Positions 21,460 to 29,549 of a stretch of DNA of 58,715 nt are shown here, piece after piece. Below the pieces are notes generated by a model, which was not told the DNA's origin, ran no database searches, and was given only the letters and a program-made list of their open reading frames with translations. Positions within the stretch are counted from its first letter, which is position 1, and the number at the start of each line of letters is the position of its first letter. Origin of the DNA: Cytobacillus gottheilii (GTDB taxonomy: Bacteria; Bacillota; Bacilli; Bacillales; Cytobacillaceae); NCBI RefSeq assembly GCF_900166665.1, contig NZ_LT800494.1, forward strand, positions 1-58,715, given 5' to 3'. A program made the translations under genes and the position numbers.

Positions 21460-22218
21460 ATGAATTTAGGAAATCCGATTGCAAGTGGAAATACCGCAAA
21501 TATTTATCTATCAGAAAAGAAAATCATTAAAGTCTTTAAAGACTTTTTGCCAGAGTCAGAGTCGATTAATGAAGCAAAGAAACAAAACTATGCCCATTCA
21601 TGTGGACTTCCAGTACCTAAAATATATCAAGTTACAAAGATCAATGGAAAACAAGCTATCATTATGGAGTATGCTGCAGGAGAAACATTGGGAAATTTAC
21701 TAGCAAAAGAACCTGCGCATTTCACCTATTACCTCAATATGTCCATTGATGAACAGCAAAAAATTCATCGCATTATTCCAACTCCACTGGAATCCATGCA
21801 TGATAAGTTAACGAATCAGATTAAATCAGTGAACCTGTTGAATAGTAAACAGAAATTACTTTTGCTGAAAAAATTAGATTCATTTTCTTTTGAGCCGAGA
21901 TTATGTCATGGAGATTTTCATTTATATAATTTGATTAAAACAAAAGACCGTGTTGTCGTGATCGATTGGATTGACTGCAGTGCGGGAGATAAATGTGCTG
22001 ATGTATACCGTACGTATCTTTTGTATACTCAAGTATCTACTGTTTTGGCTGAACAGTACATTAAACTTTATTGTAAAAAAAGCGGGATGAAGATGTCGGA
22101 TATTTTTAAATGGGCTCCAATTGTCGCTGCAGCCAGACTAGCTGAAAACGTATCATCAGAAGATTCGGGAAGGTTGCTGGCAATCATAGAAAAATACGAT
22201 TTCCCATCATTCAGATAA
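21460..22218 (+). CDS. Aminoglycoside phosphotransferase (APH)-family kinase of unknown substrate
   Basis: A 252-aa small-molecule kinase-like protein. Visible motifs are a glycine-rich loop region NPIASGNTANIYLS (about residues 4-17), ATP lysine KVFK, IIMEYAAGETL, the catalytic loop LCHGDFHLYNLI (about 149-160) and the metal-binding VVIDWIDCSAGDKCADVYR (about 166-184). All APH core residues are present, so it is probably active. The substrate cannot be deduced; an antibiotic role should not be assumed. ATG at 21460 is chosen because GGAGGT sits 9 nt before it. It is plus-strand, next to the tRNAs, absent from this slot in B. subtilis as I recall, so an inserted gene. Confidence 0.82.
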   Translation: MNLGNPIASGNTANIYLSEKKIIKVFKDFLPESESINEAKKQNYAHSCGLPVPKIYQVTKINGKQAIIMEYAAGETLGNLLAKEPAHFTYYLNMSIDEQQKIHRIIPTPLESMHDKLTNQIKSVNLLNSKQKLLLLKKLDSFSFEPRLCHGDFHLYNLIKTKDRVVVIDWIDCSAGDKCADVYRTYLLYTQVSTVLAEQYIKLYCKKSGMKMSDIFKWAPIVAAARLAENVSSEDSGRLLAIIEKYDFPSFR

Positions 22219-22219
22219 A

Positions 22220-22257
22220 AAAAATGAGACAGTCCGAAATTGGACTGTCTCATTTTT
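22220..22257. terminator. Bidirectional terminator between the APH-like gene and yabR
   Basis: AAAAATGAGACAGTCC-gaaatt-GGACTGTCTCATTTTT gives a U-run in either direction. It serves the convergent APH-like gene (ending 22218) and yabR (ending 22308). Confidence 0.85.
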
Positions 22258-22307
22258 AAGGGAATATCACGTAAACCCTGCGATATATGAATAAAATCAG
22301 CAACAAG

Positions 22308-22760
22308 TTAGCCTCGTCTAGCGCCTCTTCCCCCACGTTTTGATTCCGTATTGCGCTTTAAAGATGATAGGCGGTCTTCACTGTCCTTTAAGAAGCGTGC
22401 CATTTTTGATTCGAAATTTTCTCTTGGAGCACGATTATCATTTGTTCTGCCTTGACGTGGACGTTGAGAAGGACCTCTAGACTCTCTTCTTTCAGGTCTT
22501 TCTGGTCTTTCCGGTCTTTCAGGACGGTCTTTTGCCTTTTTAATAGATAAACCGATCTTTCCGTCTTTTTCAACATTAATGACCTTAACCTCAACCATGT
22601 CACCAACCTTCAAATGGTCGTTGATATCTTTAACATAGTTGTCTGCTACTTCACTAATGTGAACAAGACCAGTTGAACCTTCCGGCAGCTCCACAAACGC
22701 TCCGAAATTTGTAATTCCTGTGACCTTTCCCTGTAACTTGCTGCCTACTTCGATTGACAT
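22308..22760 (-). CDS. yabR: S1-domain RNA-binding protein YabR
   Basis: One S1 RNA-binding domain (about residues 3-75, GSKLQGKVTGITNFGAFVEL and GLVHISEVADNYVKDINDHL), followed by a basic, disordered tail. The tail contains four consecutive RPE triplets (about 78-91) and an RGGRGARRG-like end. Length 150 aa, somewhat longer than I expect for B. subtilis YabR. It follows divIC by 98 bp. Probable translation or RNA-degradation cofactor; the actual role is unknown. Confidence 0.9.
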   Translation of the reverse strand: MSIEVGSKLQGKVTGITNFGAFVELPEGSTGLVHISEVADNYVKDINDHLKVGDMVEVKVINVEKDGKIGLSIKKAKDRPERPERPERPERRESRGPSQRPRQGRTNDNRAPRENFESKMARFLKDSEDRLSSLKRNTESKRGGRGARRG

Positions 22761-22858
22761 AAAAAGAAATTGCCTCCTTAAAGATATAAAGTGAAACTAA
22801 AAAATTTCATACTTACTCTATATTATAACGAATTAGAAAAAAGGGTGTCAATACAGCT

Positions 22859-23281
22859 CTATTCCGATGCCTTTTCTTTTTCCTTATCCTTCTCCTTATC
22901 AGGAGTCTCTTCTGACTCCGGCAAAACAAAGATCGTTTCACTTTTGTCTGATAAATAATAATCCTTGCGGGCAAGCTTTGCAATGTACTCATCGTCATTC
23001 AGTTTAACGATTTCTTCTTCCAGTACGACTTGTTTACTTTCAAGCTCCGCCAGCTCATCTTCAAGTTTTTTCTTTTCAGCCAACTTTTCATCCAGAGCAG
23101 CGGATTGCGAGACGAGTGTGGTAATCATAAATATGGATACAGCAGCTGCTGCAATAAAAAAAGCTGCTAGCCTTCTAAACAATACTTTTCTTTTTCGATT
23201 GGCGCTAATCGTTGCATCCTCTTTCTGTTTCACATAGCTCGTTTGCATCTTAGCTACATTTTTTATCTCGTTGTCACTCAT
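22859..23281 (-). CDS. divIC: Cell division protein DivIC (FtsB-like)
   Basis: A small bitopic septal protein of the DivIB-DivIC-FtsL complex. A cytoplasmic basic N-terminus (about 1-33), one transmembrane helix (about 34-55, LAAFFIAAAAVSIFMITTLV), then an extracytoplasmic coiled coil (about 62-95) ending with the FtsB/DivIC motif AKLARKDYYLS. The C-terminus is a charged Lys/Glu run. Length 140 aa. It is 20 bp after yabQ, as in B. subtilis. Confidence 0.94.
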   Translation of the reverse strand: MSDNEIKNVAKMQTSYVKQKEDATISANRKRKVLFRRLAAFFIAAAAVSIFMITTLVSQSAALDEKLAEKKKLEDELAELESKQVVLEEEIVKLNDDEYIAKLARKDYYLSDKSETIFVLPESEETPDKEKDKEKEKASE

Positions 23282-23301
23282 TCTTCGCTCCCCCTCTCTG
23301 C

Positions 23302-23931
23302 TTATTTCTTTTGCTTAAAGCTGTTTATTTTCTTAACACAATAATTCTTTATTTTTATAAAATATCCTGCTGCAGCTCTATAGAACTTATCGACCATTTT
23401 TTTAATATGTTTCGGCAAAAGTCTCCATATGAGCATAAAGATCCATTTTAGCGGTGAAGTAATTATTTTCATTATAAGTATAATGACCTTATATAAAAAT
23501 AAAAATAGTCCTAAAGTCGCTTTTCCTAACATTAGTATAACCGCTATCACAGCTGATACAAGAGCTTGAATCGGCTTTATGACAAAAAATTTCAAAAACT
23601 TTACAAAAAAATGGTAAATAGAGATAAACATGGAGATAAGCAACTCTAATAGTTTTAGATAAATTCTTTTGAATAAGCTTTGATAAGCTGCAAACCCGCA
23701 CAGCAAGGCGAGAAAAACATACAGACGCAATTCTCCCTGATTCACGAGGAATAGAATATAGAAGATGGCTAGTCCCTGCAGGAGCCAAAAGAAAATATCA
23801 TTTATAAAGACAGCCCATCTCTTTCTTTCCGTCCTCTTGAGAAAACGCTGGTACGTATCAAGCGACGCACCGAACATCCCGCCCATGCCGATCATCGCTA
23901 GCATTGTCATAAATTGAGTCGTCAGTGTCAT
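23302..23931 (-). CDS. yabQ: Spore cortex biosynthesis membrane protein YabQ
   Basis: A 209-aa membrane protein with several hydrophobic segments (about residues 5-25, 38-58, 62-85 and 110-150) and a basic C-terminus. It matches YabQ, which is required for cortex formation and made in the mother cell under sigma-E in B. subtilis. Its start overlaps the yabP stop by 4 bp, so the two are translationally coupled. Confidence 0.92.
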   Translation of the reverse strand: MTLTTQFMTMLAMIGMGGMFGASLDTYQRFLKRTERKRWAVFINDIFFWLLQGLAIFYILFLVNQGELRLYVFLALLCGFAAYQSLFKRIYLKLLELLISMFISIYHFFVKFLKFFVIKPIQALVSAVIAVILMLGKATLGLFLFLYKVIILIMKIITSPLKWIFMLIWRLLPKHIKKMVDKFYRAAAGYFIKIKNYCVKKINSFKQKK

Positions 23932-24230
23932 CTGAATAGCTTGCTAAAGAAACCTTTAGCTTTATCTCCGTGCTGATCATCAATGTAGACAAGGTCAAAA
24001 ACCTTCCCTTTAATAGACACGATCCCTTTGTCGACATCAAGGTTTTTCATTTGCAGATTTTGCCCGCGTATTGCCAAAAATCCCATGACTGTTTCGAGTA
24101 AGAACTCCTCATTATCAAAGCTTTCCACTTGTTTAACCCCTGAAATTTCCAGTGTTCTTCTGCCCCGCATCACCACGTCATGCTCCTGGGCATTCGGCTT
24201 ATTGGCGTTTGATTCATAATATTGGCTCAT
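23928..24230 (-). CDS. yabP: Sporulation protein YabP
   Basis: A 100-aa YabP/YqfC-family protein. HDVVMRGRRTLEISGVKQVESF (two short stretches here) and a GFLAIRGQNLQMKNLDVDKG-type beta-rich core identify it. The family is mother-cell, sigma-E controlled. It is the first gene of a yabP-yabQ-divIC-yabR run. I could not identify a convincing sigma-E promoter in 24231-24330 (a CATAAACA at a plausible place is only a partial -10 match). Confidence 0.92.
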   Translation of the reverse strand: MSQYYESNANKPNAQEHDVVMRGRRTLEISGVKQVESFDNEEFLLETVMGFLAIRGQNLQMKNLDVDKGIVSIKGKVFDLVYIDDQHGDKAKGFFSKLFR

Positions 24231-24332
24231 ATAACATCCCTCACAATCGCAATGTACTGCTGTTTGTACATGTTTATGAAGGTGAGGGATGAATTAGAAC
24301 AAGCCATTCTTTTACAGGATAAGAAGTCCTAG

Positions 24333-24354
24333 AATGATAAGCAATCTTATCATT
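24333..24354. other. Short perfect hairpin between rqcP and yabP
   Basis: AATGATAAG-caat-CTTATCATT is a perfect 9-bp stem in the 221-bp gap between rqcP and yabP. The T-run is on the plus-strand side, so it is not an obvious terminator for the minus-strand genes. Function unknown. The rest of the gap holds no gene. Confidence 0.4.
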
Positions 24355-24451
24355 TTTCTTCCAGCTCTAAACAGCTTATGGATTAGTTTCTAAGCTGCTC
24401 GGATTTTCTTGCACTGGTTCTATTATATTGATTCCTTTAGAAAGGAATCTT

Positions 24452-24727
24452 TTATTCGTTTCCAGTTTCTGCTCCCGCATTTTCTTCTTTTAAAATGCTA
24501 TAAAGCTCTTGTGCTTCTTCCTTCCGGGTTGTTTCCTGCAGACCATCAATTCTGACCGTTACAAGCTTTTGACCAAAACGAATCGATAGTACATCGCCAA
24601 CTTTTACATTAGAGCTTGCTTTGGCTTGTATTCCATTTATTGAAATTCTCCCTTGATCGGAAACCTCTTTTGCTAATGTTCTCCTTTTAATCAGACGGGA
24701 AACTTTTAAAAATTTATCTAATCTCAT
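24452..24727 (-). CDS. rqcP: S4-domain ribosome quality-control protein RqcP (YabO)
   Basis: A 91-aa single S4-domain RNA-binding protein that in B. subtilis works with RqcH in C-terminal alanine tailing on stalled 50S subunits. The S4 motif MRLDKFLKVSRLIKRRTLAK at the N-terminus and GRISINGIQAKASSNVKVGD are diagnostic. The start at 24727 has GGAG 9 nt upstream and matches the B. subtilis N-terminus; an ATG 18 bp earlier is less likely. It sits 31 bp after the MazG-type gene. Confidence 0.94.
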   Translation of the reverse strand: MRLDKFLKVSRLIKRRTLAKEVSDQGRISINGIQAKASSNVKVGDVLSIRFGQKLVTVRIDGLQETTRKEEAQELYSILKEENAGAETGNE

Positions 24728-24758
24728 ATGCAAACGCTCCATCACTTATATTTTAGTT

Positions 24759-26219
24759 TTATAATCCAGATTTTTTGGCCTCGTCCCAATATTGATCCAG
24801 TTCTTCAAGCTGGAAGTCTGCAAACTCTTTACCTGTCTCCTTTACCCTGTCTTCTATATAATTAAAACGCCGGATAAATTTTTCATTGGTCTCATGGATT
24901 GCTTGTTCTGGGTTAATGCCTAAAAATCTTGCAATGTTTACAAAAGCAAATAAAATATCGCCAAACTCTAATTTCATTTTTTCACTGCTTAATGCTTTTT
25001 CTGCCTCAAACTCACGGACTTCTTCCTTTACCTTTGCCCATGCAGCATCCGCTTCATCCCAATCAAATCCAACAGAAGCAGCCTTTTTCTGCAGCTCCTC
25101 TGCTCTCATTAGTCCAGGGAAAGAGCGAGGAACAGAATCTAGAAGAGATGTTTTGTCTACCTTGCCTGCCTTCTCTTCCTTTTTGATTTCCTGCCAATTC
25201 TTAACGACTTCTTCTGCATCCTCCGCTTGTGCATCACCAAAGACATGCGGATGTCTTCTAACCATCTTTTCTGATATGCCTTCTATGACATCTTTAATAG
25301 AGAAGAAGCCTTCATCTTCCCCAATTTGGGCATGAAGCATAATTTGCAGCAGCAGATCACCAAGCTCTTCAATCATATTATCAATATCATCATTGTCGAT
25401 CGCGTCGATCAATTCATATGCTTCTTCAATTACATATTTTCTTAACGATTCATGCGTTTGCTTCCGATCCCAAGGACAGCCATCCGGTCCGCGTAAAATG
25501 GCAATGATGTCTTTCAACTTAGCAAAATCTTTATAAAGAATGGTTTCATCCTGAACAGGCGGAACATATAAAGAAGTCAAATTGTTCAGCTCTACCTCAC
25601 GATCAAGTTCAACCAATTCTGCTTTTTTGATGTATTCCTGATCGCTTCCCGCAGCTGTCACTATAAAAACAGGATAATCATGCGGCAGCATTTCCATTAA
25701 CTCCAGCTTAACGTTTGAAGCAACAAACTGGTCGTATACTTGTCCTATAATGATATGCTGGCGCAGCTGTGCTTCCTCAACCGAAAAGTCAGTACCGTCA
25801 AGAAGCTGAAACCCTTCAATGGGATCAATTCGCAGCGCTTGAAACAGAGCATCTAAAAAGCTCTGCCCACCGCCAATTTCTAATTGGATTCCATGTTGTT
25901 CTGCCCGTTCGATCAGAAGCTGTACCGTTCTTTCGGCAACGAGCGGATGACCAGGCACTGCATATGTAACCTCTTCACCTTGAGCGGCATTTAAGAGCAC
26001 CTGCGTAATTTCTTCATACACAGCCTCAAAGGTTTCATTTTTATCATACACCTCATCAAATGAATGGAAGTCAGCACCTTCATTCATTAGCTCCTGCACA
26101 ACGGGATGGTCCTTTGTCCGCAAATAAAGATTTTGAGTGTTTTTTATCGTTTTATAGACTCCCAAGGGAAGCTGATTCAAATCCCCTGCACCAAGTCCAA
26201 TTACCTTAATTCTTTTCAT
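24759..26219 (-). CDS. yabN: YabN: tetrapyrrole methylase-like plus MazG nucleotide pyrophosphohydrolase
   Basis: A 486-aa two-domain fusion. The N-terminal half (about 1-220) is a tetrapyrrole (corrin/porphyrin) methylase-like domain with VIGLGAGDLNQLPLGVYK and TYAVPGHPLVAERTVQLL. The C-terminal half is MazG: GCPWDRKQTHESLRKYVIEE (about 250-270) and the metal-binding ELGDLLLQIMLHA, with a second repeat containing LEFGDILFAFVNIARFLG. It hydrolyses NTPs in the family. It overlaps yabM by 14 bp. Confidence 0.95.
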   Translation of the reverse strand: MKRIKVIGLGAGDLNQLPLGVYKTIKNTQNLYLRTKDHPVVQELMNEGADFHSFDEVYDKNETFEAVYEEITQVLLNAAQGEEVTYAVPGHPLVAERTVQLLIERAEQHGIQLEIGGGQSFLDALFQALRIDPIEGFQLLDGTDFSVEEAQLRQHIIIGQVYDQFVASNVKLELMEMLPHDYPVFIVTAAGSDQEYIKKAELVELDREVELNNLTSLYVPPVQDETILYKDFAKLKDIIAILRGPDGCPWDRKQTHESLRKYVIEEAYELIDAIDNDDIDNMIEELGDLLLQIMLHAQIGEDEGFFSIKDVIEGISEKMVRRHPHVFGDAQAEDAEEVVKNWQEIKKEEKAGKVDKTSLLDSVPRSFPGLMRAEELQKKAASVGFDWDEADAAWAKVKEEVREFEAEKALSSEKMKLEFGDILFAFVNIARFLGINPEQAIHETNEKFIRRFNYIEDRVKETGKEFADFQLEELDQYWDEAKKSGL

Positions 26220-27840
26220 TTTTCGTCATCCTCATTTTATTTTTGGGAAGCAGCAGCAAAAGCTTACTGCCTAAAGGAAGCATGTACAGTTCCTCCTCAG
26301 TAAAGACACGGCTTCTCAGCACGACTATTAAATAAATAAATCCGCCTAAAATAACAGCACTTATAGCCTGAAAACTTGATGCCATTCTTTCATAGCCAAC
26401 CCCATAAAAGAAATCGGTAAGCAGTAAATACCCTTTTAGAACAATATACATACAAACCGCTCCCTTTAAAATGGGAGTGATAAATTCCAACTGAACAATT
26501 TTAATATGCAATTGAAATTTTAACTTAACCACTAGTGCCATTACAATAAAGAACAAGGCAATGCACGACGCTATTGCTGCGCCGTTTACCCCTGCAAGAG
26601 GCACCAACAGTATGTTTAATCCATATTTTATAATAAAGCCGCCTAAAATGACAAAAGCAGGATATAAGGTGAATCCTAAACCTTGTAATACGGCTGATGA
26701 TGTCATAATGATCGAGCTTAAGAAAATCAGTATACTTAAAATCTGCAGCACATTAGAGCCCGCAGCATTTTCAAATAGCATGGTATTCGTTGGTTTTATA
26801 ATGGATATTAGCCCAACCATCGCTCCTGCTCCAGCAAAAATGGCAACACGAAAGGCCAGCTGGAGCTTCTCTTTTAAAAATTGCTGATCGTTCTTCAGCT
26901 TCGCCTTGGTAATCAAAGGGACCAGCGAAAGTGATAATGAAGTAGCAACAACAGTTCCTAACTGAATAATAGGCTGTCCTCTGTCATAAATCCCCTTTAA
27001 CTGCTTTGCCTCTTCACTGCCAAAGCCTGATGTAATGAGCAATGAATAGAGATTAAATGAGTCTGCCAGCTGAATAAAGACGAGCAGCAGGCTGCTTACA
27101 CAAATAGCAAATCCTTGAACAATGAGTTCCTTTGCTATTTTGACAGATGAAGTTAACTCAAGCCGCTTTCCCCATAAAGTCTTTTTCAAATTTGCATTCC
27201 TTTTAGCAAAAAAAATGCTCAACAGAACAATCGCCATTAGTCCACCTGCCAAAGAACCTAAAAATGCCGAACTCCCTATGTTATAAAGTGATTCGTTCTG
27301 TCTCACTAACAAAATGGCAAGTGCTAATATAGTCAAAACCCGTACAAGCTGTTCCCCAATTTGAGAAATCGCTGTTGGGACCATATCATTTCTTCCTTGA
27401 AAATAGCCTCTAAGCAAAGAAATCGGCGGAAGCAAAAGAAATACAAATGAGACCGCTCGAATGGGATCTGCCAAATGCGGATCCTTCATCCTTTCAGCAA
27501 GATAATCGGCTCCGCCATACAATAAAGTAAAGCCGCCAATGCTTACGAATAATAAAATTATCGATGACACAGCTAGTACATGGCGGGCTCCATGCCATTT
27601 ATTTAGACTAATTTGTTCTGCATACAGCTTAGAAATAACAACAGGAAATCCATAAGTAGCTAATGCAAGCACAATCCCATAGAAAGGGTAGACTTGCTGA
27701 TAAATATAAAAACCAACATCTCCTACAATATTTTGAAAAGGCACCCGATACACAGCACTCAATATTTTCGTAATCACTGCCGCTGCTGTCAAAACAAGCG
27801 CCCCTCTAATAAACTCACCTGAACGACCCACCCGCTCCAT
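26206..27840 (-). CDS. yabM: MATE/MVF-family polysaccharide flippase-like protein YabM (SpoVB family)
   Basis: A 544-aa polytopic membrane protein with about 14 hydrophobic helices. FIRGALVLTAAAVITKILSA at the N-terminus and RVPFQNIVGDVGFYIYQQVY are typical for the SpoVB/lipid-II flippase-like family. B. subtilis has several paralogues; this one is the YabM position, not spoVB itself. I start at 27840 (MERVGRSGEF) because GAGAGGGG precedes it; the in-frame ATG at 27873 lacks a site. The substrate is inferred to be an undecaprenyl-linked sugar. Confidence 0.9.
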   Translation of the reverse strand: MERVGRSGEFIRGALVLTAAAVITKILSAVYRVPFQNIVGDVGFYIYQQVYPFYGIVLALATYGFPVVISKLYAEQISLNKWHGARHVLAVSSIILLFVSIGGFTLLYGGADYLAERMKDPHLADPIRAVSFVFLLLPPISLLRGYFQGRNDMVPTAISQIGEQLVRVLTILALAILLVRQNESLYNIGSSAFLGSLAGGLMAIVLLSIFFAKRNANLKKTLWGKRLELTSSVKIAKELIVQGFAICVSSLLLVFIQLADSFNLYSLLITSGFGSEEAKQLKGIYDRGQPIIQLGTVVATSLSLSLVPLITKAKLKNDQQFLKEKLQLAFRVAIFAGAGAMVGLISIIKPTNTMLFENAAGSNVLQILSILIFLSSIIMTSSAVLQGLGFTLYPAFVILGGFIIKYGLNILLVPLAGVNGAAIASCIALFFIVMALVVKLKFQLHIKIVQLEFITPILKGAVCMYIVLKGYLLLTDFFYGVGYERMASSFQAISAVILGGFIYLIVVLRSRVFTEEELYMLPLGSKLLLLLPKNKMRMTKNEKN

Positions 27841-27887
27841 CGCCCAACCCCTCTCAAAAACAACTTTAAACATTATAGCATACTAAG

Positions 27888-28191
27888 AAATGTGGAGGCG
27901 GCTTGCTCAGCCCCGACAAGCATAAGGCGAGACGGCTGGAAGGTTGTTCTTTAACCTTCTAGATGGATCGACTTATGACCTCGAGGGGCTAGCCGCCGGA
28001 ACTGGACAACTTGAAATGTGGAAGGCGCTTGCCCAGGGGCGACAAGCATAAGGCAAAACAGCCAGAAGGTTGTTCTTTAACCTATAGGGCAACATGGCTT
28101 ATGACCTCGAGCCCCTAGCGCCTGGAGCTGGACAACTTGAAATGTGGAGGCGGCTTGCCCAGCATCGACAAGCATAAGGCGAGCTGGCTGA
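27888..28191. repeat. Tandem array of long imperfect-palindrome repeats (two full copies and one truncated)
   Basis: Copies start at 27888, 28014 and 28140, each with AAATGTGGA(A/G)GGCG. Full copies are 125 nt and end in ACTGGACAACTT or GCTGGACAACTT; the third stops near 28191. Each full copy folds back on itself: copy 1 pairs GGCGGCT with AGCCGCC, AGCCCC with GGGGCT and CATAAG with CTTATG around an inner AAGGTT-gttcttt-AACCTT hairpin. Copy 2 keeps the same pairs with different bases. No ribosome site or credible gene overlaps. Confidence 0.9.
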
Positions 28192-28321
28192 GTTTTATAA
28201 ATGCCTAAAAGATACCGGCTGACGACCAAAAGTGCGGAATTTAGCTCTACTCCATATACCAATTAACAGAAAAGGCAACACAGCAAGTCTTTTTTTATCT
28301 TAAATCGTTTAAAGAAGGCGG

Positions 28322-28413
28322 TTATCCGCCGTCCAGAAATTATATCCGCCAAAAAAGTGAAGATATCCGCCGTTATGTTCGATATATCCGCCAAAAACGT
28401 CCATATATCCGCC
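28322..28413. repeat. Array of five ATATCCGCC motifs at 20-21 bp period
   Basis: Motifs of the form (A)TATCCGCC end at 28330, 28350, 28371, 28392 and 28413, a spacing of 20, 21, 21 and 21 bp, roughly two helical turns. An open reading frame across it on the minus strand reads as LADI/TADI repeats and is a by-product of the array with no good ribosome site. It fills the gap between the hairpin array and the spoVT terminator. Function is unknown. Confidence 0.85.
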
Positions 28414-28481
28414 AAACCCCAACTAACTACCACCATAAAGACTCCGCCGCCGTCCTCTTCCATACAAAAAAATACAGAAAA

Positions 28482-28508
28482 AAAACAGGCAGCCCATGCC
28501 GCCTGTTT
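28482..28508 (-). terminator. spoVT terminator
   Basis: AAACAGGC...GCCTGTTT with an eight-base T-run on the minus strand, immediately after the spoVT stop codon. Confidence 0.8.
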
Positions 28509-28509
28509 C

Positions 28510-29046
28510 TTATGATTCCATTTGTCTTGCGAGGAAGCCAGCTGCTGTTTCAACTGCTTTTTTCTCCACTTCGCCTACAGTATCCTCTTTTGCAAAGATA
28601 ACAACTGCACCAATTGGATCACCATTCGCTACGATTGGTCCAATCGTATAAGAAGCAACTGATTCTGTGTTTCCATCAACAATTGAAATGTCACCGGATT
28701 GTGTGACAAGGACGGAACTTCTGTCCTCAAGCGTCTTTTCAATCAGATCACTAATGTTTTTGTTTAAGTAATCTTTCTTGGAACCGCCGGCTACTGCGAT
28801 ATAAGTATCACGGTCACAGATTAAAATGGCATTTCCGAGGCTGTCATATAGTGCCTCTGCATATTCCTTCGCAAAATCGCTTAATTCGCTGATTGGCGAA
28901 TATTTCTTTAAAATGACCTCGCCATCTCGGTCTACAAAAATTTCAAGTGGGTCCCCTTCTCGTATGCGCAAAGTTCTGCGGATTTCTTTCGGAATGACAA
29001 CACGACCCAAATCATCGATACGACGAACTATACCAGTTGCTTTCAT
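28510..29046 (-). CDS. spoVT: Stage V sporulation regulator SpoVT
   Basis: Forespore transcription regulator that tunes sigma-G genes. The N-terminal AbrB-type swapped-hairpin DNA-binding domain is MKATGIVRRIDDLGRVVIPK onward (about 1-50), followed by a GAF-like domain (about 60-178). Length 178 aa equals the family norm. The ATG at 29046 has GTGAGG upstream; reading further upstream adds 47 residues unlike the family. Monocistronic with its own terminator. Confidence 0.96.
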   Translation of the reverse strand: MKATGIVRRIDDLGRVVIPKEIRRTLRIREGDPLEIFVDRDGEVILKKYSPISELSDFAKEYAEALYDSLGNAILICDRDTYIAVAGGSKKDYLNKNISDLIEKTLEDRSSVLVTQSGDISIVDGNTESVASYTIGPIVANGDPIGAVVIFAKEDTVGEVEKKAVETAAGFLARQMES

Positions 29047-29549
29047 CCAACGTTGCCTCACTTTCATCTGATGATTTTTTTGAACAGCGGAAGCACTTAA
29101 CCTTTCCTCAAGCAAAAAATGGATGTATAAGGGATTTGCAGTCTTAATACTTGCAGGAAGGTTTGATATGTAGAGCTGCACCTTCATGGTCTATTCCATG
29201 AACACGCCAACACCAATATATCGGGCACTTCTGCCATTCTAATACGGCAATGCTTCAAAATCACAATTGGGAGAAAATGAATCCATCACCATGTTTGAAC
29301 TTAGTATCTTTCATATGGAAAGTTCTATACACGTGCATATAGGTTTTCTTTATGCTGTTTTAAATTCCATAAACGGATAAACATTCCAATAGATGATTTA
29401 TTGTGAAATTACCCCTACTTTGCGCAATTAAACATTTCATATATTTCAATTTATTTACAAAATTCTTATAGCTCATCCTGAAAGGTTTCAATAAGATTCA
29501 GAAATGCTGATTTAACCACTATAAAAGGGAGCTCCTGAAATATACTGGT
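29047..29549 (-). other. Non-coding gap upstream of spoVT and after mfd
   Basis: No supported gene in about 500 bp. Minus-strand TGTATA, a 17-bp spacer and GATACTA near 29302-29331 come close to a sigma-G promoter (the -10 consensus is CATNNTA), but it would leave a leader of roughly 240 nt, so I mark it only as a possibility for spoVT. No clear mfd terminator is visible. Confidence 0.4.

Noticed and set aside
24240..24290. Sigma-E promoter for yabP
   Set aside because: CATAAACA matches the -10 only in part and no suitable -35 exists at 13-15 bp.
28077..28262. 61-residue reading frame over the hairpin repeats
   Set aside because: Composition follows the palindromic repeats and there is no ribosome site.
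28263..28553. 96-residue reading frame on the minus strand with LADI repeats
   Set aside because: It is generated by the ATATCCGCC array and the end of spoVT, has no family resemblance and overlaps the spoVT terminator.
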